Shown in pieces: positions 1-10,360 of a stretch of DNA of 64,000 nucleotides. The translations under genes were made by a program, and so were the position numbers. Each line of letters begins with the position of its first letter. The stretch's first letter is position 1. Where the stretch lies: NCBI RefSeq assembly GCF_921293095.1, contig NW_025791734.1, forward strand, positions 1-64,000, in the 5' to 3' direction. The DNA is from Ischnura elegans. Taxonomy: Eukaryota > Arthropoda > Insecta > Odonata > Coenagrionidae. A model generated the notes under the pieces. It searched no databases. It saw only the letters and a list, made by a program, of their open reading frames with translations, and was not told where the DNA came from.

Positions 1-186
1 AAACAGTGAAAACATGCCAAGAACTTGAATTTCAAAACTGTCTACCTCTCTGCGATAGAGTAAATGACTCTGAAGATGGCAAATCACTGTTGCTTATCAG
101 GAAACTCAATAGCATTTCTAAGGGCCATGAAACTCCTGCAACGGAACCGGAAGATCTTCTCGAGATATTAAGTAGACCTATTCCAG
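1..186 (+). CDS. possible 3' part of a host-gene exon (partial)
   Basis: One frame is open from the left window edge (codons in register with position 6) through position 186. There the sequence reads CAG followed by GTAAGG, a near-consensus splice donor that would leave a phase-1 intron. The about 61 predicted residues are non-repetitive and mixed in composition, with an acidic stretch near the end, and look more like ordinary protein than satellite or transposon translation. The frame runs past the donor only to a stop at 216-218, as expected if intron starts at 187. I do not recognise a domain, so no function is proposed. No matching downstream acceptor exon was identified. It could equally be a chance open frame, or an exon of an unrecognised transposon lying mostly outside the window. 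Confidence 0.33.
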
Positions 187-713
187 GTAAGGTTACTGAA
201 AAAGTGTTTGTCGACTGATTAATTATTTGATAGTTAATTAATTATTATTAACAAATTTCCCCAAGTGACCATCGCTTATATATTTGAAATATATATGAGA
301 GAAGCTGCAGTAGCTTTCGTGGCGGGTTACCTAGTCCGAATCGCAGAGGAGAGAACTGAATGTATAGGGTGTCTGGAACCTCTCGCCGCATGTCAAAAAA
401 GTGCTCCCTCACTGTTATTAGTGAACCATTTGAATAGATCATAGATAGATCGTTATCCTAGCAAAAACTTTATATATTTCCCAGTGTAAGCGGTGCGCAA
501 ACTTTACAGCAAAATTTTATATTCGGGCAATACTCTTTCTGCAACGCCAGCTACTTGAAGAGCAATTACTGACATTCATTTTACCAAGATTTCTGAAGGA
601 ATTTGCTTGTAAGCAATGCACAAACCCGGTATTGCTTCGTGTAATATTACAAAAATTTTTGAGGCCACTTCTGGACAATTATGCTAAAAAAGAAACGGAC
701 ACTGTAACAGGAC
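187..713. other. AT-rich non-coding DNA, nothing recognised
   Basis: No open frame longer than about 65 codons, no RNA gene and no repeat is visible. If the upstream exon is real this is the start of its intron. The stretch ends at the CTGCG target duplication of the next element. Confidence 0.5.
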
Positions 714-718
714 CTGCG

Positions 719-1531
719 CACAGTGGGCTAGAATCGAAAAAAGCTGGCCAAAACCTCAAAATCGATTTTTTTGAGCTAGGAAGTTGAAACTTCGCATACA
801 CATTCCCAAATAAATTGTGCATAACTACCCAGATTATTTTGGTCCTGTGTTTTCACTTTAACAATATATGTGAGGTCAAAGTTGAGCAAATTTAGCGAAA
901 AACGACCACCCTCGATTTTTTCTGAAAATTGCCGACTTTATCCTCGTGCAGTGGTTTTATGAATAGTTTTATCGACAAAACTGTTATACCATCTTAATTG
1001 AAACTTCTTATTCTTTTATTTGAAAGGTTTTTAAAGGTTTTGTTTCATCAATAACCATAGATACATAACAAAATGGCGGAGCCTGTTTTCAACCCATTTT
1101 TGTACATAAACGTAGAAAAAAAGTAGACATTGTCACCGGCTTACACTAAGTAACTTATATCATGTCGTTCTTTGAAGCTTCTACATTGTGAATCTAAAGT
1201 CAAACCTTGCACCAATTTGCAACCCCGAATTTTAAATCGTTTTTTCGAACGCACGGACGACTCCGGTTCTGGCCGGCGGCGGCGGAGAGTACGGCGACGC
1301 GGCAAGCGGGTGGATGCAATATGGTCTCATTCACTTTTATGTGTGGATAACAGATATATTAGTGACAGAAAATAATCACCAGAAAGTAAAATTTATAAAT
1401 ATTGCTACGAATGACTCTCATTATGCAATCGTTGGGCACTGCAAGAGGTGCACTGAAAGGTTTCTTTCTTTGAGTGCATTCCATGGAGAATGGACTTAAA
1501 TCGCGTTCTTAAAGTGGGGAAACGGACTCTT
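719..1531 (+). repeat. left 813-bp terminal inverted repeat
   Basis: This is the outer arm of the Transib-like element. After the CACAGTG heptamer there is a 21-bp gap and then the nonamer-like GCCAAAACC. About 530-600 bp in lies a GC-rich patch (about 1250-1320) unlike the AT-rich rest of the arm; in one frame it encodes a run of arginines. Short open frames (1172-1375, 1314-1499) recur in the opposite arm because the arms are copies. They are not evidence of genes. Confidence 0.8.
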
Positions 1532-3220
1532 TTATTAACTAACAAGCTCTATTTCTAGGCAAGAGCCCTCGATGATCCATGGCCTCCACTTCCTAACCTG
1601 CCATACATATTTAAAGGCCTTCGGACAACGGTCGTTTTATAGTATTGTTGTAGTGCCGAGTCCTTCGAACTTGTTTTTGGTTTGAACTCCTTTTAGCTTT
1701 AAAAGCTTCGGAAGGCATATTACTCACATCGAATAATGTATTCTTTCTAAGAATAACAGTTCATTTTAATCTATGTCTTATGCTCAATATAAAGTATTGA
1801 TTTAAATCTCTTACCTATATATCAACGTCATTATTCTTAATGAACTGCGCTGCTGACAAAATGGTTATTTTTCAGGAATATTTTACCATACAAACATAAC
1901 ATAAACAAAAGCAACACAATTTACGCTTTTCCCAACTAACATACTGCAATTAGCACTATCAGCAAAAAAGGTTACTGTTTTTCATTCACTATCTGACGAG
2001 TTTTTATCACTTTCACTGTCTGAGCTAAAGCATTGTTTTCCTTTTTCAAAAACAGATCCATTACATTCTTCGGTAAGCTGTTCTCCAGTTTAATTGGCAT
2101 AATTTTTGTCATTATCAGTTATGACATTAGGAGTTGTCTTCGAAATAAATCCCTATTTGTGGCCACTCGTGCCATTTTTCTAGTCAACCGTTCACGGAAC
2201 TTTCTCACGTCCTTATATCGTGCCTATATTGCTTCCCCTGTCAGTTGTCGCAATTAAGAATGGACTCTGTTGCAATGTCAGCTCCTTGAATGAAGACCTT
2301 ATGCACGGTTGGTGGCATACCATAATTGTATTTAAAGCGTCAGTGAGAGAGAGAGAAAATTAAATTATTTGGAGAGGAAATCTAGAATAATTGTGATGAC
2401 TTTTGAATACTCGTGCCTGTTTCATGCTTCGCCTAACGAACAGCATTTTTTACCTAAACAAGAAGGCACAAAGGTGCTCACGAGCAATAATTCATGAGAC
2501 ATAGGCCCTCGTTCCCACGTGCAATTATATTTCGCATGTCCTCACTGCTATCAAAGCCGTGTTTGCAAATTAAAGTGCACTTTATATGCGACGCGAAACT
2601 AGTATCTGTGGAAATGCACGTTAAGATTCGAGTCGCTGTAAGAGAACAGAACCATTTTTGGAAACTTCTTATATAATCTCTGCTACAATAATTTCACTCG
2701 GGTAAATGAAATCATATGCTCGCGTCACTCTCTCATCGCTGGGGTTAATATTATATCCCTGGCATTTCAGATTTTCGAAGATTCTTGCACCGAAATTTAG
2801 TGAGCTGCATGGACACAATTACTTATTGAGAGGGCCTCTTAATCTGACATAACATAATATTCGGGGTTGCATTTTATCCACTTGGCAAGAGTTCTTCTTT
2901 CCTCCGAGGATGGTCACTGTATCTTCCTTTTGCATTCGTTTTCCTCCTATTCGTTCTTTCGATACAACCCTGAAAACATGAATTGACGTCCATCTGCACT
3001 GGCTAAACTAGAGCAACATGTAAATTGTGCTGCATAAGGAATAGTTATTAATTGCTTTAAATCAAGAATATAAACTAAATAAGAATAATGAACTCTTCAA
3101 GCACCAAGACAGTACTTGATTTGGCAAAATTCGGCAAAATCAAGTACTGTATTGAGCAATTTTCCATCACGTTTAAGGAATATATTAACTGTTATTTTTA
3201 AAAAGTTTATTAGTTAGTAT
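1532..3220. other. interior of the Transib-like element, no intact gene
   Basis: AT-rich interior without a long open frame. On the minus strand near 2000-2160 there is a broken frame ending in a serine/acidic-rich stretch and a stop. Around 2830-2975 there is an open stretch after a possible TTTTCAG acceptor. These could be remnants of a transposase or of captured host exons, but I could not tie either to a known family. Confidence 0.4.
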
Positions 3221-4033
3221 AAGAGTCCGTTTCCCCACTTTAAGAACGCGATTTAAGTCCATTCTCCATGGAATGCACTCAAAGAAAGAAACCTTTCAGT
3301 GCACCTCTTGCAGTGCCCAACGATTGCATAATGAGAGTCATTCGTAGCAATATTTATAAATTTTACTTTCTGGTGATTATTTTCTGTCACTAATATATCT
3401 GTTATCCACACATAAAAGTGAATGAGACCATATTGCATCCACCCGCTTGCCGCGTCGCCGTACTCTCCGCCGCCGCCGGCCAGAACCGGAGTCGTCCGTG
3501 CGTTCGAAAAAACGATTTAAAATTCGGGGTTGCAAATTGGTGCAAGGTTTGACTTTAGATTCACAATGTAGAAGCTTCAAAGAACGACATGATATAAGTT
3601 ACTTAGTGTAAGCCGGTGACAATGTCTACTTTTTTTCTACGTTTATGTACAAAAATGGGTTGAAAACAGGCTCCGCCATTTTGTTATGTATCTATGGTTA
3701 TTGATGAAACAAAACCTTTAAAAACCTTTCAAATAAAAGAATAAGAAGTTTCAATTAAGATGGTATAACAGTTTTGTCGATAAAACTATTCATAAAACCA
3801 CTGCACGAGGATAAAGTCGGCAATTTTCAGAAAAAATCGAGGGTGGTCGTTTTTCGCTAAATTTGCTCAACTTTGACCTCACATATATTGTTAAAGTGAA
3901 AACACAGGACCAAAATAATCTGGGTAGTTATGCACAATTTATTTGGGAATGTGTATGCGAAGTTTCAACTTCCTAGCTCAAAAAAATCGATTTTGAGGTT
4001 TTGGCCAGCTTTTTTCGATTCTAGCCCACTGTG
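3221..4033 (-). repeat. right 813-bp terminal inverted repeat
   Basis: Reverse complement of 719-1531 with no difference seen on reading. The inner boundary is sharp-ish: identity stops at AAGAGTCC (3221), beyond which only loose similarity to the sequence inside the left arm remains. Two such arms 1.7 kb apart could fold into a long hairpin when single stranded. Confidence 0.8.
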
Positions 4034-4330
4034 CTGCGTTTAGGAAAATATCACTTTGTCGGAAATGCCTATAATTTTGAAAACATTATTCCGTGAAAAA
4101 TACCAAAAAATAAAGGCCAAAATTAAATAAATATGGTAAATGTTAGCATAATCACGAAAAGAGAACTAATTTTACAAAAATCGCATCTGTTTCAAATGTT
4201 CGCCATTCATTCCCATACGAATTTTGTTCTCAAAACAGCGCCAGCGGCGACAACTGGAACTAACTCCAGACATGCTCATTCTGCCCGTTTACAGCTCACG
4301 TTGGACGGCCTTATGAATAACGTAGGCTAC

Positions 4331-4470
4331 GGTTATAGCCGTCATTTTAGCCTTCATAACTTTCACATACTTCTGGAATTTGTTTTTATTTACTATTCGT
4401 GTGTCATGTGTTTCTGGTTTCCAAGTCAATTGTTGCGAACGCTTGCGAAGGTCCAGTAATCTATCAGTGC
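4331..4470. repeat. dispersed repeat, copy A (about 140 bp)
   Basis: Closely matches 12722-12871, sharing GTTATAGCCGTC at the left end and CTATCAGTGC at the right, with a few substitutions and an 11-bp or so insertion (a CACACTT-containing segment) in the other copy. Copy A is the uninterrupted form at the left end. In copy B the hAT-like element abuts exactly at GTTATAGC. Family unknown. Confidence 0.65.
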
Positions 4471-4585
4471 TGACCATTTAAGTAAGTAGACCTGCCATTC
4501 GGGCGGAACGCTGTTGCCAACATCGCACGGCGGGGAAGTGAGTGGGATGAGGGAGGGTGACGTCACGGTTGGGACAGCAGACGAT

Positions 4586-5800
4586 ATTCCGTAAGCGCGC
4601 TTGAGATATTTTAACGCTCATCCGCTGCAAAGTCGCTGAAAAGTGACGATATTGGGCACGCAAAATGATTATACACTTAATAAATATATTTTTACGATGA
4701 ACTAAGGCATTTTATAGCCTTGACTGTTCGCAAAAAGCTAAATAAATCAAGATAAAGCGAGAAGCGATCGTATTAAATAAATTGATTAAGAATGTCATAT
4801 GTAAACATGGGCGTACCCAGCGAAGGGCAGGGGGGAGCAGCTGTCCCCCTAGAAGCAAAAATCGCAAAAGTCTTTAAGCAAAATCAGTACTGAATTGAAA
4901 CGAAAGTATTCAACAAATTTTCTTCAAACCAACAAAAAATGATATGTATTAGTATAAGTTAAGTAACTGAAATAAAACTATTTTTTCAATGAAATAATCT
5001 CATAAACTAATAAAGCGCTGTTATAATGTTCTTATAATGTTGGTTTCATTCATCTTTTCCATGCTAAAATGTCACAACTTGGCTTGCCCCACACCCCTCC
5101 TAGATCATGGCTTCCCCCCCTAGACCATGGCTTTCCTCCCCCTAGACCATGGCTTCACCCCCTCTTGGTAAAAAGAATCTGGCAAGTATCACGTAATTTT
5201 TTCCGCAAAAATCAGGTTATTGCGATCTCGGTAATCTTCAATAAAAATAATTAAAGAAATCGTTTTATTTATAAACCCAACACAATGAAGCCTAGATTAA
5301 CGTATCTACACTGAAAATAAGTATTTTGAAAAATCCTACGTGAGATTAGAAAGAAGGCGTGGAGCAAAATCCCACGATATCTCACAAAGGATGAAGGGAA
5401 GGGTCCATAAAAAGGTAAAATTATTTAAGAAGTATTACTTATTACTAGTAGATTAACCTAACGGTGACATTCCTAGTAAATGAATATTAAGACTGTCCCA
5501 ACGGTCGTGTGTCATTTTTAACCCGTAATTTTAGTAACTTTGCATCGAGCAATTATCATCAAAATTGGCACAATCATGGGGAAAGGCCCTAAGTTTTGTT
5601 GAGTTTAAGCAAAATTTTACAATTTTAACCTTTTGACCTCACAATTTGGGTCCAAACCAAAAATTTTAATTTGCCTTATGTGGTTTTAATGTAAAAAATC
5701 GAGATTGAAAAATGTCTGAATTTCATTGACCAAAATGTCAATTCTTGGGTTTTCGGACACAAGAAACCCGAAAAAAAACACTTTCATTTACGAAAATTCA
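4586..5800. other. AT-rich non-coding interval with one small tandem repeat
   Basis: No gene is supported. At about 5101-5160 a roughly 20-bp motif containing TAGACCATGGCTT is repeated three times in a C-rich context. Around 4811-4850 a self-complementary block (GGGGGGAGCAGCTGTCCCCC) may be the end of another transposon, unassigned. Confidence 0.4.
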
Positions 5801-5802
5801 AC

Positions 5803-6262
5803 CGTTGACCCAGTAAGGTCACCGTCAAGGTCATAAGGGTGGCAAAAAGAATAGCATACCAACAAAGGTGTCGATCCATGGATTTTATAGGGCACCCAAG
5901 TCATTAGTATTGTCCAAATACCCGTATTATTCACTAATTGACCTCCAAGGTTAATACGGAGGTCAAAGGCCATAGAGGTAAACGTCCGGCCATCGTGACA
6001 CCCAGGTTTCGAACTAGATGTTTTGAAGGGTGCCAAAGTGGATTTTTCAGTTAATAGATCCGTATTGTTGATTTTTTGACCACCGAGGTCTCAATGGGGG
6101 TCAAAGGTCATAGAGTTGAATGTCTGGCCATCATGACAACCAACGTGTCAAACCATAGGTTTTGAAGGGTGCCAAAGTCGGTTACGCAGTTCATTCATCC
6201 GTACAAGAATTTATTTTGACCTCCGAAAGTCATAATGGGGGTCAAAGGTCATAGAGATTTTA
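5803..6262 (+). repeat. tandem repeat of about 138-141 bp, roughly 3.3 copies
   Basis: Successive units carry the same landmarks: a TTGACC-CC start, GGTCAAAGGTCATAGAG, a GGCCATC-TGACA block and TTTTGAAGGGTGCCAAAGT. The landmark GGTCAAAGG sits at 5961, 6099 and 6240, giving spacings of 138 and 141 bp. An older, more diverged unit lies to the left (5803-5938). The units differ by many substitutions, so the array is old. Two of the units contain GGGTCAAAGGTCA, a textbook DR1 nuclear-receptor half-site pair. Confidence 0.65.
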
Positions 6263-7660
6263 GTCGACCGCTTTGACTTTCTGACCGCTTTTGATTCAGA
6301 TAATTTAAACTTCATTCGCTACTTCGATTACCAAAATTTTATCACCCTCAATAACTTCAATAGCATTTTAAAAAAAGGTGATTGATTGTTTTTAAACTCT
6401 AGCTAAATTTTAGGATTCTTTTTCAAAACTCTCTTCTACATTTCTAGGACATTAAGCCTGATATAGAAAGTAGGAATTCATGGAGTTGTATAATTTAAAA
6501 ATTCTATCTACAGCTGACGAAAGAGGTAACTAGCGCGTTTTACTGTAACCAAGTATTTTCTTATACATGCGACTTCCGCAGTTTCACAAAATTCTTTCAG
6601 CATTTGAAGACGCACAGTGTAATGTAGAAATAGAAATATATTTTAATGACAATATTTTCCACATCTGCGGGCAACAAAAAAAACAGCTGTTTGAAGGGCA
6701 TTATGTATCATGTGCGCTGCAAAACCGATTTGATAACTTGTGATGTACAGGCCTTAGATCTGAAGGAATGACTATGAAAAATGGCATGGAAAGACATCCT
6801 TCTGCTGATGCTAGTTTATTTTCTTTGTTTTTATTATAAATTTCTGTATTTCGGAGGAAGATGCAGAAGTATTTAAATATCTTGTATGCTCTTGCGTCTC
6901 CAAGTGCTTCGAAATATCATTCCTACGACCGTGAAAAATAGAAAATTACCCGTTACATTTCACACATTAAACAAAGTAATCGCTCCTGGATTTTTTTTAA
7001 TAAAATGACATTCACTTCTTAGATGATCTTTGAATTTGCATCCTCTTTTGTTACGCATTAGGACAAAAATCTAAAAATTAAAATAATGTCATAAATAGTT
7101 TTTTAAAAATTCATTGAAAACTCGGTAAGTACATACGTACAAAATTAAAAGAATATATTTATTAAGTTATTCAATGAATTAAATATAATTGATTGTTTTA
7201 AAGCAAATTTATCTATAAAATTATTTTAATCCAATCTTCTCTTTTTTTCTAATTATAAATATGTTAATAGGTATTATTTATTCCCAGAATTTTCCGTAGC
7301 GTACGTAAATCGTAGGTGTCACTTGCAAAGCCGGCGCTAGACCTTTTTCCACCATCGCAAAATATAAATAACACGAGAGCTGTCTGCTAAGTAAAAGATT
7401 ATGCATTTATGAAATAACTAAATTACTTACCTAAATAATTTGAATGCTGATTTGTTGACATCCTTTTTTAGTAGCGCTAGCACGCAGTTCAATTTTCATC
7501 GCATAATGAGGAACTTGCATGGGTCGTAGATTGCTCTAAAAACTATTTTGAATGAGTCAAATGGATACATTAGCTCGCAAAAATACCTTCAGTTTCTCCA
7601 TTCAACATCAAAAGAAATAAAAAAATTGCATTTAAAATCGAGAAAAATTTCTCTGAGCCG
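6263..7660. other. AT-rich non-coding DNA, nothing recognised
   Basis: No supported open frame, RNA gene or repeat was recognised in this stretch. Confidence 0.5.
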
Positions 7661-7995
7661 ACCACTGCGCGAAGACACCCGAGCGTTGCCGAGGCCAGGC
7701 GTGACGTCATAGGTGCCTAAACAACCGTAGGGAGTAGGGAAATACGCTGAGCGCATGGTGTAAAATTTGTTTTGAGGGAGTATTTAGCCGCTCATCGTCA
7801 CTTTATTTTGTTCTGTTATTCTTGGGCAAGTTTTCCTATTGCTATTGTGCCTATCTATAGATTATTACTTGGGATATTAATAATGCGGCATCGGGATGAT
7901 GAAGTACAAGCGTTTCACTTCGTGTGTTTTGGTTATCAGAAAAATGGATGATAACGTTGCCACTCGTTCGAATAGTACACCTGAAATTCATCTAC

Positions 7996-8052
7996 GTCTA
8001 CATAATACCCCGCAAGCCGCCTAAAAGGCGTGTGGCATGGGTTGTTAGGACA
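7996..8052 (+). repeat. dispersed module with a CGCAAGCC...GTGTGGC hairpin, copy 1
   Basis: Reads CATCTACGTCTACATAATAC and then CGCAAGCCGCCTAAAAGGCG followed by TGTGGC; the CCGCC-AAAA-GGCG portion is self-complementary. A diverged copy lies inverted at about 16944-17008. From memory, a similar CTACAT-CTCCGCAAGCCACC...GGTGTGTGGCGGAGG module is abundant in several insect genomes; I cannot check this here. Confidence 0.42.
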
Positions 8053-8059
8053 CCAGCCT

Positions 8060-9385
8060 TTTTTTAGGACACCAAAAATTGATGCCACGACCCTCATGGA
8101 ATTTGTTAAGACAAATTATTGCTATACGTCGGCGGCAAATCGAGTTGTAAAAGAAACTTGTAATACTGGAGGATAACGATCGTAAGCTGTGCTGTTGACA
8201 TTAGTGTAAGCTGTGCTGTTGAATTTGGCAACGCCGGATTAACGGAGAAGGTAGTCCTATCCGTCCTACGGTACGAATTCACAGCAAAACAGTCAGCACA
8301 CAATCCACATGTGAGATCGCGAATCGGTTCCGCTGCCAACACAGACACAAGCTACAACCAATTTCAATAATATAGGTAAATCTATAAACAATATACTAGC
8401 ATATACCATAAAAATATAGTGGGAAATAGGCAAATACTCTCATCAAAAACTGGATGTCACTATCACATTCTTATATTCATCACGTACAACTTACAATAAC
8501 AGAACTCGTTATGATGAATACAACTATTTATTCACTGATTTAAACCCTTAAAGTAGCCCACACAAGTGACACAGGTGACATTTCTCACTGCTATTCGTTG
8601 AAATAATGGAATAACAAACTTCACACACAGTTTTTATTTCAATAGCGTGATCGTGAAATGTCATATCTACGGTGAACAACGGAGATTAGCACGCCACTGA
8701 CAATTTTTACACTACTGTTAGACATTTATCGATAGCGTAATAGCACTTTTTACAATTCAATCACGATGGAACACTGATAACTCTTGGCCGATATTTTTCA
8801 ACCTTGTCAAACTTTGTGCATTACAACTACTGGCACTGTGATTATTAGCAGTAGCTTAACGGGAGATGTCACGTTGAAAATAACACTATTTTGGCACAAA
8901 AATGTTCCTAGATGTTTCCAATCAGCGAGCAAAAGTTGCATTGACTGGAATTCACCCCATAATACAAGCACAGACAGTCCTAAACGACGAATTCTCCGGT
9001 ACCTACGAGAAAACGGATGAAGTTATTGTATATAAAAGCTAAGCGGACATTAGTAAACATGAAAATCATTCTAATTACTTACTTCAATGAATGATATGCC
9101 GTCGATAACATCAACTTACAATTAACGTATCCCCCTTCCAATGGCCGTGGCTCAGACTCCTACAACCATGTTATTTAGGTATTATAAAATGTTTGGTTTA
9201 ACTGCTCCAGTTTTATATTTTATGCCCTTACTCAGATATTAATATTATAAATAATGCAAAATATGAGGGCTTCCAAGCCTCTATCGTCGGATATTTATCT
9301 TTTAATATAAAATAATCAATACGTCTAACAAACGAAGCTCTCACAACTGCTGGCAACTATTACAAACAATCACAACAATAGCTTC
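8060..9385. other. non-coding interior of the nested candidate element
   Basis: AT-rich with only short, unconvincing open frames (for example 8106-8348 minus and 8784-9020 plus). At about 8187-8223 the motif GTAAGCTGTGCTGTTGA is repeated twice within 30 bp. Nothing else was recognised. Confidence 0.4.
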
Positions 9386-10360
9386 GCGTGATGTTTAGGC
9401 ACCTTTGACGTCATCGAGGCTTCGTCGGTAGTGGCTTGGGGGGTGAGGGAGTTTTTCCCGCGCTTTAAAATTCGTTATCTTTATCATTAAATATCTAGCG
9501 AAAGAAAACTCAGATTTACATGCGGTTTTCTTTGTTGTATTCAGAAAATAATTTTCTGTCCGCCTATGAAATAAAAAAAATTCATGCAAGTTCCCCATTG
9601 ACCGTTTAAAAATTACTATATGCGAAGGCGTTGCCGCGTTACTTCGTGGACGACCGGCAAATTCTTTACACCATGACCCTTTTCCTCTCTAAAATTCCCC
9701 CCTTTACAACTTTTGTGCAAGATTTCATGTTTTTATAACGATGTTCCGAATGATGCTAGATCGCTAACGAGATAAGAAAAAAATCTGCGGAAGTTTACAA
9801 AGGGCTTTGTCTTAATTTTACTGCCACAATATTTTTTCGTCGCTGCCAATGCCGAAAAATGCCACTGTTCATTAATTGTAAGTTCACCAACCCAACCATG
9901 GCTGAGAGAATACTTCTCCTACATAACGCAATAAATATTAGTACTTTTAATTGAAAAATCGCGAAGAAAATGGTCAAAATACCGCAGTGATACAGTGAAT
10001 CCCCATTCGTAGCCATGCGCTGCGACGATGAGCGTCCCAACCGTGACGTCACGCCGCTTCAAAAGTGGTTGGGGAAGGAAGGGAGCGGAGGGGAGATGTT
10101 GGCCACACGGCGAGACATGGGTAGGGGTGGGGAATGGCGGGTCTAGTTCTTATATGGTCTAAGTTGAGTGGGCATACCAAGGCGGGCATACGAAGGTATA
10201 CAATCGTGTGACGAATGATATGATATGAGTTTTGATTCAGATTCGCGAGTAATGGTGCAATTATTCTAAGCTTTTGTGTGCGCTACGGCGATCTAAGAAT
10301 GATATAAGCTAGCGATAGTCTCTAAATTGCGTCATCTGAGTGAATGTGTAATGTTATAGC

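Larger units (their letters stand above)
719..4033. mobile_element. Transib-like non-autonomous DNA transposon with long inverted repeats
   Basis: The two ends are inverted copies of each other for 813 bp and appear identical (719-1531 and 3221-4033; coordinates of paired bases always sum to 4752). Each terminus starts with CACAGTGGGCTAG. The element is flanked by a direct 5-bp repeat CTGCG at 714-718 and 4034-4038, read as the target-site duplication. A CACAGTG-type terminus plus a GC-rich 5-bp duplication is the known signature of the Transib superfamily, the relatives of the RAG1 recombinase. No intact transposase frame is present in the 1.69 kb interior, so the copy is presumably non-autonomous. 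Arms this long are unusual for Transib, which normally has short terminal repeats. The near-perfect arm identity implies recent insertion or arm homogenisation. A different superfamily cannot be excluded without the transposase. Confidence 0.68.
7670..9450. mobile_element. candidate nested inverted-repeat element
   Basis: 7690-7723 (GACGTCATAGGTGCCTAAACA) is matched in inverted orientation at 9392-9420 (TGTTTAGGCACCTTTGACGTC), with further looser pairing outside (GCCGAGGCC against GACGAAGCC). This resembles the ends of a 1.7 kb non-autonomous element inside the larger candidate element. No transposase frame is seen between the repeats. The termini and target duplication could not be fixed. 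Confidence 0.35.
4472..10159. mobile_element. candidate large DNA element with imperfect terminal inverted repeats
   Basis: The left end (4472-4585) and the reverse complement of the right end (10025-10159) share, in the same order, GACCAT, TAAG, TAGACC, GCCATTC, GCCAACATC and a GTGACGTCACGGTTGGGAC block. The spacing is similar but not identical, giving imperfect inverted repeats of about 115-135 bp. No clear target duplication was found. The 5.7 kb between holds no intact transposase frame but contains a tandem repeat, a nested inverted-repeat pair and dispersed modules. This could be one decayed element, or two inverted copies of a smaller element. Confidence 0.38.

Noticed and set aside
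4133-4459. 108-codon plus-strand frame
   Set aside because: It spans the dispersed repeat at 4331-4470 and unrelated sequence and has no protein-like features.
4805-5165. C/G-rich blocks that might be ends of another DNA transposon
   Set aside because: The blocks are locally self-complementary but do not pair convincingly with each other and no target duplication was found.
5788-6036. 82-codon minus-strand frame
   Set aside because: It lies within the 138-bp tandem repeat and is not maintained across the units.
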